DNA from: an uncultured Lachnospiraceae bacterium
GTDB lineage: Bacteria > Bacillota > Clostridia > Lachnospirales > Lachnospiraceae
Length of the DNA: 64,000 bases
Assembly: GCA_944377405.1 (NCBI GenBank)
Contig: CALWES010000002.1
Location: 62,001-126,000, forward strand
Direction: 5' to 3'
Made by a program: the position numbers and the translations under genes. Below, piece by piece: positions 17,543 to 27,312 of this stretch (positions within the stretch are counted from its first letter, which is position 1; each line of letters starts with the position of its first letter). Below the pieces are notes generated by a model. It was not told the DNA's origin. It worked only from the letters and a program-made list of their open reading frames with translations, and ran no database searches.

Positions 17543-17633
17543 AATTTCAGGGAAAATTACTGCATAATAATATATTGGACTTGTTTCGGTAAATATATGA
17601 TGAGAGCATCCGAAGGATGCGGAGCAGAATACT

Positions 17634-19373
17634 ATGGAAAATGATAATAAAGACAGAGAAGATCTCCGGGAGATCCGGAGACAGTTGGAAGAAGGCGACC
17701 GGGAAACCTATGTAAGGCGGCGTCCCAAAGCGGAGCCCGGAGTCCGTATTCACGGCGTATACATCCCCTACCTGATCCTGAGAAGGGCCCTGCTGGGAGT
17801 CCTGGCAGTGATCCTGATCCTTCTGATCGCCCTTTTCTCAGGGGCCTTTTCCGGGAAGGGCGGCGGACAGGCAGGGACTCCCTCCGTGGCGGAGCGGACT
17901 GCAACAGCCTCCGCTCCCGAGCAATCGGAGCCCTCTGAGGAGGAACTTCAGCAGGCGGAGCGGAAGGCCATGGAGGACGCGGTGCTTTCCGAGTATGAGA
18001 ACCTGGCTGTAGTCAGCACCGAGGGAGGCTACATCAATTTAAGAAGCCAGCCCGACAGCGTGGATATGACCAACATCATCGGCAAGCTGCCCTACCATGC
18101 GGCCTGCGAGCTCATTTCCCAGGAGGGCGACTGGGCGTTGGTGCGCTCCGGAGGCATTCAGGGCTATGTCAGCAGTCAGTATCTGATCAGCGGTCCCGAG
18201 GCAGAGGAGATCGCCAGAAATGAGATCAGTGAGCGGGCCATCATCAGGGCGGACCGGCTCAACATGCGCAGCGAGCCTGAGATCGATCCCCAGAACGTGG
18301 TGGGAAAGGCCCTGGCCGGAGAACGCTACGAGCTCATCTCCCAGGAGGGCGACTGGGCCCGGATCCGGGTGGACAACCTGGAGGGCATAACGGAAGCCTA
18401 CATCAACATTGCAGATGATAACGCGGAGATCCGGGAATGCCTGGACGAGGCGAGACGCCTTGATCTTCGGCAGATGGTCCTGGCCCAGTTTGATAATATC
18501 GTGGTGTCCAATACGGACGACTACCTGAATATCCGGGAAAGTCCGGATGACGGCAGCATCGACAACATATGCGGAAAGTTCCCTTCCCATGCGGGAGGCG
18601 AGCTTCTGGAGACCACCCAGTCCGAGGACGGCAGGACCTGGTATAAGATCAAATCCGGTCCGGTAACGGGCTATGTCAGCGCAGATTACTGCGCCACCGG
18701 GGAGAGTGCCCGGAATCTGGCCCTGGAGGGGGCTACCCTTACGGCCATGGTCAATACGGACGCCCTGAACGTCCGGTCGGAGCCCTCTACGGAGGCTTCT
18801 GTCTGGACCCAGATCGCAAAGGGCCAGGAGTACCATGTGCTTGACCAGCTGGATGGATGGGTGGAGATCGAGCTGGACGCTTCCGACGGAACGGATGAAG
18901 CGGACAGGGCCTATGTGTCCACCAGAGACAACAACGTGGAGGTCCGATACGGACTTCCGGAGGCCATTGAATATTATCCGGCAGTGGAAGCAGCCAACGC
19001 GGCGGCAGCATTCCGCAACGAGATCGTAAACTATGCCTGCCAGTTTGTGGGCAATCCCTATGTATGGGGCGGTACTTCCCTGACCAACGGAGCGGACTGC
19101 TCCGGCTTTGTCATGAAGGTACTGGAGCATTTCGGCATTTCCGTGCCCAGAGTCAGCCGGGATCAGGCAAGGGCAGGCGTCCGGGTGACGTCAGCCAACA
19201 TGAAGCCGGGAGACCTGGTGTTCTATGCAAACAGCAGCGGTACCGTGAACCATGTGGGAATGTATATCGGAAACGGCCAGGTCGTGAATGCGGCTTCAAG
19301 ACGGAGCGGCATCCGGATCTATGCATGGAATTACCGGACACCGGTAGCCATCAGAAACGTGATCGGGCCGTAA
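17634..19373 (+). CDS. Membrane-anchored SH3b / NlpC-P60 peptidoglycan hydrolase
   Basis: A 579-residue protein. A charged cytoplasmic tail of about 50 residues is followed by one membrane helix (LGVLAVILILLIALFSG), a Ser/Glu/Ala-rich linker and four SH3b-like repeats, seen as recurring 'LNMRSEP', 'LNIRESP', 'LNVRSEP' and 'INLRSQP' blocks each with a later 'GDW' or 'DGW'. The C-terminal ~115 residues are NlpC/P60: GADCSGF holds the catalytic Cys (about 489) and NHVGMYIGNG the His (about 540). It would cut stem-peptide bonds outside the membrane. It stands in front of ftsK, suggesting a role in growth or division. Confidence 0.92.
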   Translation: MENDNKDREDLREIRRQLEEGDRETYVRRRPKAEPGVRIHGVYIPYLILRRALLGVLAVILILLIALFSGAFSGKGGGQAGTPSVAERTATASAPEQSEPSEEELQQAERKAMEDAVLSEYENLAVVSTEGGYINLRSQPDSVDMTNIIGKLPYHAACELISQEGDWALVRSGGIQGYVSSQYLISGPEAEEIARNEISERAIIRADRLNMRSEPEIDPQNVVGKALAGERYELISQEGDWARIRVDNLEGITEAYINIADDNAEIRECLDEARRLDLRQMVLAQFDNIVVSNTDDYLNIRESPDDGSIDNICGKFPSHAGGELLETTQSEDGRTWYKIKSGPVTGYVSADYCATGESARNLALEGATLTAMVNTDALNVRSEPSTEASVWTQIAKGQEYHVLDQLDGWVEIELDASDGTDEADRAYVSTRDNNVEVRYGLPEAIEYYPAVEAANAAAAFRNEIVNYACQFVGNPYVWGGTSLTNGADCSGFVMKVLEHFGISVPRVSRDQARAGVRVTSANMKPGDLVFYANSSGTVNHVGMYIGNGQVVNAASRRSGIRIYAWNYRTPVAIRNVIGP

Positions 19374-19394
19374 GGAAACAGACGGAGGTAAGAC

Positions 19395-22385
19395 GTGCCA
19401 GCAGCAAAAGGAAAAAATACATCCGGTCAGAAAGGAAAGAAGACGGCGGCAAAAAAAACGCCGTCTTCTTCCGGTAGGACAAAACGCCGGCCGGACAAGC
19501 GGACCATAGCCAAAAAGAAGGAATTTCTCTCGGGGGAGGTAAAGGTGATCCTGGCAGCTCTTCTGGGACTTTTCCTGTTCCTCAGTAACTTTGGGGTCAT
19601 GGGCTCCGTGGGAGACTTCTTTTCCTCGGTCCAGAAGGGACTCTTCGGCATGACGGGTTATGCCTTCCCGGTGCTTTTGCTGCTGTCTGTGGTTTTGTAT
19701 GTAAAGAACCAGGGCAGCTTCCTGGCAGGGGCCAAGACCCTGTGCTGTATGCTGGTGCTCCTGATCTTAAGCGGCCTTATGCAGCTGCTTTTCGGAGGGG
19801 AGGAGCTTCTTTCCGCCGGAGCCTATTATGAGGCAGGTGCAGCAGGAGAGCTGTCCGGGGGCCTGGTGGGCGGCGTCCTGGCAGGGACCCTGCGGCAGAT
19901 GACGGGCACTGTTGGCGCCTATCTGATCCTCATTGCCTTTCTGATCATCTGTGCCGTGTTTATTACGGAGAAAAGCTTCGTGGGAGCAGCCCGGGCAGGG
20001 GCGGAGCGTACTGCGAAGGTGGCCAGAGAGGGCCATGAGAGAGCCCGGGAAGCAGCGGCGGAGCACCGCCAGTACCGGGAGGCCAGAAAGGAGGAGGCCC
20101 GTCTGCTCCGGGAGGAGCGGCGGACCAGGGGGATCGACTTCGATTCCCTGAACCTGGATGAGGAGAGCCGGGAGGCCTATGCAGCCCGGGAGGCCCAGAT
20201 CTATGCAGGTTACGGACGGGAGCTGATCGAAGGACAGCCCGGTATCGACGATGTGGATGACGGTACGGGACACGGACCCCTGAGAAAGACCCGTTACCTT
20301 GGAACGGCGGATCCGGAGGACGGCCGCTACGATACCCAGATCCTCCCCCAGGAGGAGAGCTTTACCGGGGAGATCGAAGGACTCCCGGATTATGACGACG
20401 ACAGCGTCCCCTTTGAAGAAACGGAGGAGGATCCCTACAGATCCTATCATTTTGGAACAGAGCATAAGAATGCCCATGGGAACTTCGACCTGGAGGCAGC
20501 GGAACGCCGGGGCTATGCGGCCGGTGCAGGAGCAGAGACCCTGCCTAAGGCTGAGCCTGCGGGTCTGAACGCCTTCCTGTCCCCGGAACCCGCGGAAGCC
20601 TCAGAGAATCTTCCGGAGGACCTTTTCGGGCCCACTTCGGAGGACCATCCGGAGGAGACTGAGGCAGTCCGGGAGGACCTTGGCAATTCCTTCGGTGAGT
20701 TCCGGAAGCCTGAGGGCCGGACCGTTACCGCCACGGGCAAGGAGCTTGCGGCCACGACGGATGAGGCCAGGGAGCTTCTGAAGAAGAAGCTTGCAGGCGA
20801 GGTGGAACGGATCGATACGGGAGAGGAACAGAAGAAGGCGGCAGCCCCCACGGAGGCTGAGAACAAGGCCGTGGCAGCGGAGATCAAGAAGAAGACCGTG
20901 GTAAAGAAGCCCTATGTATTCCCGCCCCTGAACCTTCTGAAAAAGGGCCCCAGGCTTTCCGGAGCCAACCAGCAGGAGCTTCGGGATACGGCGGCAAAGC
21001 TGCAGCAGGTGCTGCGGACCTTTGGGGTGGGGGTTACGGTGACCCATGTCTCCAGGGGCCCCTCCGTGACCCGTTATGAGCTGACGCCGGACGCCGGGGT
21101 CAAGGTCTCCAGGATCACGGCTTTAACTGACGATATCAAGCTGGCCCTTGCGGCGGCGGATATCCGGATCGAGGCTCCCATCCCCGGAAAGGCGGCGGTG
21201 GGCATCGAGGTCCCCAATAAGGACAATGCCACGGTTTATTTCCGGGATATCATCGATACGGAGGAATTCCGGAACCATAAGTCCAGGCTGGCCTTTGCCA
21301 TCGGAAAGGATATTGCAGGAAAGCCTGTAGTGGGAGACATTGCGAAGATGCCTCACCTGCTGATCGCAGGTGCCACGGGCTCCGGAAAATCCGTAGGCAT
21401 CAATACCCTGATCATGTCCCTGATCTACAAGTCCTCTCCCGAGGATGTGCGGATGATCATGATCGACCCCAAGGTGGTGGAGCTTTCCGTTTACAATGGG
21501 ATCCCCCATCTGCTGATCCCTGTGGTGACGGATCCCAAGAAGGCCGCCAGCGCCCTGAACTGGGCCGTGGCGGAGATGACGGACCGCTACAAGAAGTTTG
21601 CGGAGACAGGAGCCAGGGACCTGAAGGGCTACAATGCCAAGGCCGAGGAGGTCCAGAAACAGCTTCCGGATGAAGAGGAGGAGAAGCTTCCCAAAAAGCT
21701 TCCCCAGATCGTCATCATCATCGACGAGCTGGCAGACCTGATGATGGTGGCCCCCGGGGAGGTGGAGGATGCCATCATCCGCCTGACACAGCTGGCCAGA
21801 GCCGCCGGCATTCATCTGGTCATCGCCACCCAGAGACCCTCCGTCAACGTCATTACGGGTCTGATCAAGGCAAACGTTCCCAGCCGGATCGCTTTCAAGA
21901 CGGCCTCCGGAACGGACTCCAGGACGATCCTGGACATGAACGGGGCGGAAAAGCTCCTGGGCTCGGGAGACATGCTTTACTTCCCATCGGGGGCTCCTAA
22001 GCCCAACCGGGTACAGGGATCCTTTATCTCTGACGGAGAGGTCCAGGCAGTCGTGGACTTCCTGACAAAGCACGGCGAGGTGGAATACAGCCAGGAGATA
22101 GGAAGCGCCATCGAAAATGACGCTGGCGCCCAGCAGCCGGGGGGCGGCGGAGGCACCGACAGCTCCCGGGATGAATACTTCGCGGAAGCCGGAAAGCTGA
22201 TCATCGAAAAGGACAAGGCTTCCATCGGCATGCTCCAGAGGATGTTCAAGATCGGCTTCAACCGGGCGGCCAGGATCATGGATCAGCTGGCGGAGGCCGG
22301 CGTGGTAGGCCCTGAGGAGGGAACGAAGCCCCGGAAGATCCTGATGACGGAGGCGGAATTCGAGGCCTTCCTGTCAGAAAAATAA
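19395..22385 (+). CDS. ftsK: FtsK/SpoIIIE DNA translocase
   Basis: A 996-residue protein starting at GTG behind ACGGAGGT. It has a very basic N-terminus, four membrane helices (about residues 50-195), a long acidic and Arg-rich linker to about 480, and then the motor. The motor shows Walker A GATGSGKSVG (about residue 660), Walker B IVIIIDELADLMMV (about 775) and IATQRPSVNVITG. The last ~65 residues are the gamma winged helix that reads orientation sequences. It pumps chromosomal DNA through the closing septum. Length is greater than B. subtilis SpoIIIE because of the linker. Confidence 0.95.
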   Translation: MPAAKGKNTSGQKGKKTAAKKTPSSSGRTKRRPDKRTIAKKKEFLSGEVKVILAALLGLFLFLSNFGVMGSVGDFFSSVQKGLFGMTGYAFPVLLLLSVVLYVKNQGSFLAGAKTLCCMLVLLILSGLMQLLFGGEELLSAGAYYEAGAAGELSGGLVGGVLAGTLRQMTGTVGAYLILIAFLIICAVFITEKSFVGAARAGAERTAKVAREGHERAREAAAEHRQYREARKEEARLLREERRTRGIDFDSLNLDEESREAYAAREAQIYAGYGRELIEGQPGIDDVDDGTGHGPLRKTRYLGTADPEDGRYDTQILPQEESFTGEIEGLPDYDDDSVPFEETEEDPYRSYHFGTEHKNAHGNFDLEAAERRGYAAGAGAETLPKAEPAGLNAFLSPEPAEASENLPEDLFGPTSEDHPEETEAVREDLGNSFGEFRKPEGRTVTATGKELAATTDEARELLKKKLAGEVERIDTGEEQKKAAAPTEAENKAVAAEIKKKTVVKKPYVFPPLNLLKKGPRLSGANQQELRDTAAKLQQVLRTFGVGVTVTHVSRGPSVTRYELTPDAGVKVSRITALTDDIKLALAAADIRIEAPIPGKAAVGIEVPNKDNATVYFRDIIDTEEFRNHKSRLAFAIGKDIAGKPVVGDIAKMPHLLIAGATGSGKSVGINTLIMSLIYKSSPEDVRMIMIDPKVVELSVYNGIPHLLIPVVTDPKKAASALNWAVAEMTDRYKKFAETGARDLKGYNAKAEEVQKQLPDEEEEKLPKKLPQIVIIIDELADLMMVAPGEVEDAIIRLTQLARAAGIHLVIATQRPSVNVITGLIKANVPSRIAFKTASGTDSRTILDMNGAEKLLGSGDMLYFPSGAPKPNRVQGSFISDGEVQAVVDFLTKHGEVEYSQEIGSAIENDAGAQQPGGGGGTDSSRDEYFAEAGKLIIEKDKASIGMLQRMFKIGFNRAARIMDQLAEAGVVGPEEGTKPRKILMTEAEFEAFLSEK

Positions 22386-22398
22386 CGTTAAAGAATTA

Positions 22399-22441
22399 AC
22401 CCGTCCGAAGGGCAAGTTTTCCCCTCGGATGGGTGTTTTTT
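22399..22441 (+). terminator. Terminator after ftsK
   Basis: ACCCGTCCGA pairs with TCGGATGGGT (one mismatch), with an inner GGG/CCC, followed by six T. Confidence 0.85.
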
Positions 22442-22512
22442 ATGGGAAAGATATGATATGATGTTAAAATCAACAGATAAAAGCAGGTATAAGGAAAAGG
22501 AGGGTTTTAGAG

Positions 22513-24189
22513 ATGGGTTTTAAAAGCGACATTGAGATCGCCCAGGAAAATATCAAGCTGCCGATCAAAGAGGTGGCTGCCCGTTACGGGATCAGTGAGG
22601 ATGAGCTGGAGCTTTACGGAAAATACAAGGCAAAGCTTTCAGACGAACTTCTTCAGCGTGTAAAGGATGTCCCGGACGGAAAACTGGTACTGGTGACGGC
22701 CATCAACCCGACGCCGGCAGGAGAAGGAAAGACCACCACCTCCATCGGCCTTGCAGACGCACTGAATCTCTGCGGCCATAAGACCATGCTGGCCCTGCGG
22801 GAGCCTTCACTGGGCCCCTGCTTCGGCATCAAGGGAGGCGCGGCAGGCGGCGGTTACGCCCAGGTCGTTCCCATGGAGGATCTGAACCTGCATTTTACAG
22901 GTGACTTCCATGCCATCACTTCTGCCAACAACCTTCTGGCAGCCATGCTGGATAATCACATCAATCACGGCAATGCGCTGCGCATCGATACCAGACAGAT
23001 CCTGCACAAGCGCTGCGAGGACATGAACGACCGTGCCTTAAGGAACATCGTTATCGGTATGGGCGGAAAGGCCAACGGCTTCGTCCGGGAGGATCATTTT
23101 GTCATCACCGTGGCTACGGAGATCATGGCGATCCTCTGCATGGCCAGGGACATGGAGGATCTGAAAAAGCGCCTGGGAGACATCGTGGTAGCCTATAACC
23201 TGGATGGGGATCCGGTGACTGCAAGGGATCTGAAGGCAGTGGGCTCCATGGCAGCCCTGCTGAAGGACGCCATCAAGCCCAACATGATCCAGACCCTGGA
23301 GCACACGGGAGCTATCATCCATGGGGGACCCTTTGCCAACATCGCCCATGGCTGCAATTCCGTTATCGCCACCCGCACGGCCCTGAAGCTGGCGGATGTA
23401 GTGGTTACGGAAGCAGGCTTCGGCGCAGACCTGGGAGCGGAGAAGTTCCTGGACATCAAGTGCCCCAAGGCAGGCCTTAAGCCGGATGCAGTGGTGCTGG
23501 TGGCAACCATCCGGGCCCTGAAGTATAACGGTGGCATCCCCAAGAACGAGCTGAACGCAGAGAATCTGGAGGCGCTTAAGAAGGGTATCGTCAACCTGGA
23601 GAAGCACATCGAGAACCTTCAGAAGTACCACGTGCCGGTAGTGGTGACCCTGAACAAATTCACGGCGGATACGGAAGCAGAGATCAGCTTCGTAAAGCAG
23701 TTTACGGAGGAAAAGGGCTGCACCTTCGCCTATTCCGATGTATGGGCAAACGGCGGCCAGGGAGGTAAGGAACTGGCAGAGGCCGTATGGAAGGCCCTTA
23801 CGGAGCAGACCTCCGAGTACAGACCTCTGTACGACGCAGCGGCTCTGAGCTACGAGGAGAAGGTGGAGACCGTGGCAAAGGAGATCTACGGCGCAGAGGG
23901 CGTGGTATTTGCCCCCAAGGCAAAGAAGGAACTGAAGAAGATCGCCGACATGGGCTATACGGGCCTTCCGGTCTGCATGGCCAAGACCCAGTATTCCTTA
24001 AGCGACGATCCCACAAAGCTGGGCAGGCCCCAGGGCTTTACCATCACCGTAAGGGACGCTTATATCTCCGCAGGTGCAGGATTTGTTGTCTGCCTGACGG
24101 GAGATATCATGACCATGCCGGGTCTTCCCAAGGTACCGGCAGCAGAGGGCATCGATGTGGTTGACGGAAAGATCACAGGACTGTTCTAA
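22513..24189 (+). CDS. fhs: Formate-tetrahydrofolate ligase
   Basis: A 558-residue enzyme, the normal length. It shows the ATP-binding site [18 protein letters not shown] (about residues 66-83), the folate-region [20 protein letters not shown] and the C-terminal [15 protein letters not shown]. It makes 10-formyl-tetrahydrofolate from formate, ATP and THF, either for purine synthesis or in the Wood-Ljungdahl methyl branch or glycine metabolism. No other acetogenesis gene is nearby. A perfect GGAGG precedes the ATG. I looked for a THF riboswitch in the 70-nt leader and saw none. Confidence 0.97.
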   Translation: MGFKSDIEIAQENIKLPIKEVAARYGISEDELELYGKYKAKLSDELLQRVKDVPDGKLVLVTAINPTPAGEGKTTTSIGLADALNLCGHKTMLALREPSLGPCFGIKGGAAGGGYAQVVPMEDLNLHFTGDFHAITSANNLLAAMLDNHINHGNALRIDTRQILHKRCEDMNDRALRNIVIGMGGKANGFVREDHFVITVATEIMAILCMARDMEDLKKRLGDIVVAYNLDGDPVTARDLKAVGSMAALLKDAIKPNMIQTLEHTGAIIHGGPFANIAHGCNSVIATRTALKLADVVVTEAGFGADLGAEKFLDIKCPKAGLKPDAVVLVATIRALKYNGGIPKNELNAENLEALKKGIVNLEKHIENLQKYHVPVVVTLNKFTADTEAEISFVKQFTEEKGCTFAYSDVWANGGQGGKELAEAVWKALTEQTSEYRPLYDAAALSYEEKVETVAKEIYGAEGVVFAPKAKKELKKIADMGYTGLPVCMAKTQYSLSDDPTKLGRPQGFTITVRDAYISAGAGFVVCLTGDIMTMPGLPKVPAAEGIDVVDGKITGLF

Positions 24190-24206
24190 AAAGAAATGAA
24201 CGAAAA

Positions 24207-24252
24207 AACAGCCTTCAGGCGGCAGGGACATGGTGTCCTGCCGCCTGCTGTT
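24207..24252 (+). terminator. Strong hairpin after fhs
   Basis: CAGGCGGCAGG and ACA pair with TGT and CCTGCCGCCTG, extended by AACAG/CTGTT. It lacks a proper T-run, so it may be an inefficient terminator or an mRNA-end stabiliser. Confidence 0.6.
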
Positions 24253-24282
24253 GAGAAATGACAGAGATACAGAGGAAGGAAA

Positions 24283-25800
24283 ATGGACAAGCTGAAAGAC
24301 TGGCTGAAAGGCCTTGAATATCAGGTGTTAGCAGGGGATCCGGACATGGAGGTGTCCGACGTGGTCTACGATTCCCGGAAAGCGGAGCCCCATACGGTCT
24401 TCGTATGTATGGCAGGATCGAGGATCGATTCCCATGATTTCATACCGGAGGTATACCAGAAGGGCTGCAGGGCCTTTGTGGTGGAAAAGGACAGGGAGAG
24501 CCTTCTGCAGGATCAGGCCCTGAGGGATCTGCTGCAGGAAGGAGCAGGGGAAGCCCTGACGGTGATCCGGGTGGAGAATGCCCGTCATGCCCTGGCACTC
24601 CTTTCAGCCGCCCGTTTTTCCCATCCGGAAAAGAAAATGACGGTGATCGGCCTTACGGGTACCAAGGGAAAGACCACCACCGCCTTCCTTCTGAAGTCCA
24701 TCCTGGAGCACTGCGGAAAACGGGTGGGACTTATCGGCACCAACGGCTGCGAGATCGCAGGGGTCCACTATGAGACCCGGAACACCACTCCGGAAAGCTA
24801 CGAGATCAGCCAGCGCTTCGCAGCGATGGTGGAGGCAGGCTGCGAATATGCGGTGATGGAATGCTCCTCCCAGGGCTTCAAGATGCACAGGACCGACGGG
24901 ATCCGTTTTGACATCGGCATGTTCCTGAACATCAGTCCGGACCATATCGGGCCCCTGGAGCATGCGGACTTTGAGGAATACCTGAGCTGCAAAAAGCAGA
25001 TCTTCCGGCAGTCGGAGAAGGGAATCCTCAATCTGGACGACCACAGAGCAGAGGAGATCCTTAAGGAGGCTCCCTGCAGCATGTACACCTACGGGATCCA
25101 AAAGCCCGCGCAGCTTCAGGCGGAGGGAATCCGCTACATTGCAGACGGAAGCTTCGTGGGAGTGGAGTTTGACACAAAGGGACTTCTGTCCGGTACCTGG
25201 CGCCTGTCCCTTCCGGGAGAATTCAACGTATCCAACGCCCTTGCGGCCCTTATGACCAGCAGCCTGCTGCAGCTTCCGGAGGAAAAGGTGCGGGAGGCCC
25301 TTTCCCGGATCCATGTGGACGGAAGGATGGAGATCGTATGGAAGACGGACCGCTTCCAGGTGCTGGTGGACTATGCCCACAATGAGGTGAGCATGGAAAG
25401 CCTGCTGGCCACCCTCCGCAGCTACCGCCCGAAACGGCTGGTGGTCCTCTTCGGCTGCGGCGGAAACCGTTCGAAGGACCGGAGGACCGGCATGGGTGCG
25501 GCAGCCGCCAGAGCCGCGGACTATACGATCCTTACAGCGGACAACTCCCGCTTTGAGCGGACGGAGGATATCATCCGGGATATCCGGGAAGCCTATCTGG
25601 CAGCAGGGGGAAGCGTGACAAAGCTTACGGAGATCCCGGACCGCCGGGAGGCCATCCGTTATGCGGTATCCCATGCGGAGCCGGGAGATATGATCGCAGT
25701 CATCGGTAAGGGCCATGAGACCTATCAGGAGGCCATGGGGGTGCGGACCCATTTTTCTGACCGGGAGGAGATCCTCCGGGCAGTAGAGGAAGAACAGTAA
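24283..25800 (+). CDS. murE: UDP-MurNAc-tripeptide synthetase (MurE family)
   Basis: A 505-residue Mur ligase: N-terminal UDP-binding domain, then the ATP site GLTGTKGKTTTAF (about residue 122), NTTPES in the tripeptide-binding loop, FLNISPDHIG, and the carbamylated-Lys region CKKQIF. It adds the third amino acid to UDP-MurNAc-L-Ala-D-Glu in the cytoplasm. The residue-selecting motif reads DNSR (about 420-423) rather than the DNPR of diaminopimelate enzymes; Asn and Arg are kept so DAP is still likely but not certain. murF follows 18 nt later, and GAGGAAGG precedes the ATG. Confidence 0.9.
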   Translation: MDKLKDWLKGLEYQVLAGDPDMEVSDVVYDSRKAEPHTVFVCMAGSRIDSHDFIPEVYQKGCRAFVVEKDRESLLQDQALRDLLQEGAGEALTVIRVENARHALALLSAARFSHPEKKMTVIGLTGTKGKTTTAFLLKSILEHCGKRVGLIGTNGCEIAGVHYETRNTTPESYEISQRFAAMVEAGCEYAVMECSSQGFKMHRTDGIRFDIGMFLNISPDHIGPLEHADFEEYLSCKKQIFRQSEKGILNLDDHRAEEILKEAPCSMYTYGIQKPAQLQAEGIRYIADGSFVGVEFDTKGLLSGTWRLSLPGEFNVSNALAALMTSSLLQLPEEKVREALSRIHVDGRMEIVWKTDRFQVLVDYAHNEVSMESLLATLRSYRPKRLVVLFGCGGNRSKDRRTGMGAAAARAADYTILTADNSRFERTEDIIRDIREAYLAAGGSVTKLTEIPDRREAIRYAVSHAEPGDMIAVIGKGHETYQEAMGVRTHFSDREEILRAVEEEQ

Positions 25801-25818
25801 GAGAAAGGTTGGTAAGCT

Positions 25819-27312
25819 ATGGATATTAGGGCAAGAGAGGCAGCGGAGGCTGCAGGAGGCGTGCTGATCCTGGGAGACGGGGATACAAGGCTCCGTCATA
25901 TCAGCTTAAGCTCCGGAAAGATGCAGGGTGAGGACCTTTTCGTCCCCATTATCGGAGAACGGGTGGACGCCCACAGGTTCCTGAGGGACGCCTTTTCCCA
26001 TGGGGCAGTCTGCGCCTTTACTTCCGAGCATCCGGACCGGGAGAGTGCCATGAAGGACCCGGAGCTTGCAGCCCTCTGCAGTACCGGAAAGGAGCCCTGC
26101 CTGATCGCCGTGGAGGATACCCGGGCCGCCCTTCAGCGTCTGGGCCGCTGGTACCGGAAGGAGCGGGTCCATATCCCCTTGGTGGGAGTTACAGGCTCCG
26201 TGGGTAAGACCACCACAAGGGAGATGATCGCCTGTGCCCTTTCCGCTGAAAAGAAGGTCTATGCCACAAAGGGCAATTCCAATTCCCAGGTGGGGGTTCC
26301 CATCACCATTACGGAAACGGAAGAGGGGGCACAGATCGGAGTCATTGAGCTCGGCATGTCGGAGTTCGGCGAGATGAGCCGGATCTCACAGGTGGCCTGT
26401 GTGGACGTGGCGGTGATCACGAACATCGGGGTCTCCCATATCAATCAGCTGAAGACCCAGGAAAACATCATGAAGGAAAAGCTCCATATCCTGGACGGCA
26501 TGCCGGAGGGAGCCTGGCTGATCCTGAATGGAGACGATCCCCTCCTGGGGGAACTGACGGAGGAAAAGATCCATGCATACGGCATCGCAGAAGGGAGGTC
26601 CATCCGCATCCTGTTCTACGGGACCTCTGAAGCGGCGGATGTCAGGGTCCTGGAGGTACGGACGGAAAAGGGCTGTCCCCGCTTTCAGCTTCAGCTTCCG
26701 GAGGGACAGCGGATCTTTTGCAGCCTGAAGACGCCGGGGATGCATATGGTGCTCAACGGAGCGGCGGCAGTGGCGGCGGCAGCAGTCTGCGGCGTTTCCC
26801 CGGAGGGGGCGGCGAAGGCCCTTTCCGCCTTTGAAGGGGTCGGAGGCAGAGGCCGGACCTTTGAAAAGGGAGGCATCACCTTTATCGACGACAGCTATAA
26901 TGCGGCACCGGCTTCCATGAAGGCCGGGCTTTCCGTGCTTTCGGAAACACCGGCGGAGGGAAGGCGGATCGCAGTATTGGCAGATATGCTGGAGCTTGGG
27001 GACCGGGAGAAGGACTACCACCGCGAGGTGGGGGCCTATATCCGGCAGCAGGGCCTGTCCCTTTCCCAGCTCTGGCTTTACGGACCACTGGCCCGCTATA
27101 TCGCTGAGGGCTATGAAGCCGCAGCCGGAGAGCCGGCAGGGAAGACTGCTCCCCAGATCCGGCTTTTTGACCGGAAGGAGGAGCTCCTTCCCGCCCTTTC
27201 CGCCTTTGTGAAGCCCGGGGATGCAGTCCTCTTCAAGGGCTCCAACAGCATGGGACTTTCCGCCGTGCTGACAGACCTTCTCAGGACCATGGACGAGGAA
27301 GCAGGAGATTGA
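25819..27312 (+). CDS. murF: UDP-MurNAc-tripeptide-D-alanyl-D-alanine ligase
   Basis: A 497-residue Mur ligase with the ATP loop GVTGSVGKTTTREM (about residue 122), GNSNSQVGVP, ELGMSEFGEMSRI and the C-terminal FIDDSYNAAPASM, all typical of MurF. It adds D-Ala-D-Ala to the UDP-MurNAc-tripeptide. It follows murE closely and its stop overlaps the TTG start of priA by three bases, so murE-murF-priA form one transcript. Confidence 0.95.
   Translation: MDIRAREAAEAAGGVLILGDGDTRLRHISLSSGKMQGEDLFVPIIGERVDAHRFLRDAFSHGAVCAFTSEHPDRESAMKDPELAALCSTGKEPCLIAVEDTRAALQRLGRWYRKERVHIPLVGVTGSVGKTTTREMIACALSAEKKVYATKGNSNSQVGVPITITETEEGAQIGVIELGMSEFGEMSRISQVACVDVAVITNIGVSHINQLKTQENIMKEKLHILDGMPEGAWLILNGDDPLLGELTEEKIHAYGIAEGRSIRILFYGTSEAADVRVLEVRTEKGCPRFQLQLPEGQRIFCSLKTPGMHMVLNGAAAVAAAAVCGVSPEGAAKALSAFEGVGGRGRTFEKGGITFIDDSYNAAPASMKAGLSVLSETPAEGRRIAVLADMLELGDREKDYHREVGAYIRQQGLSLSQLWLYGPLARYIAEGYEAAAGEPAGKTAPQIRLFDRKEELLPALSAFVKPGDAVLFKGSNSMGLSAVLTDLLRTMDEEAGD

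Noticed and set aside
22440..22512. THF riboswitch before fhs
   Set aside because: The leader is short and A-rich with no conserved riboswitch pattern.
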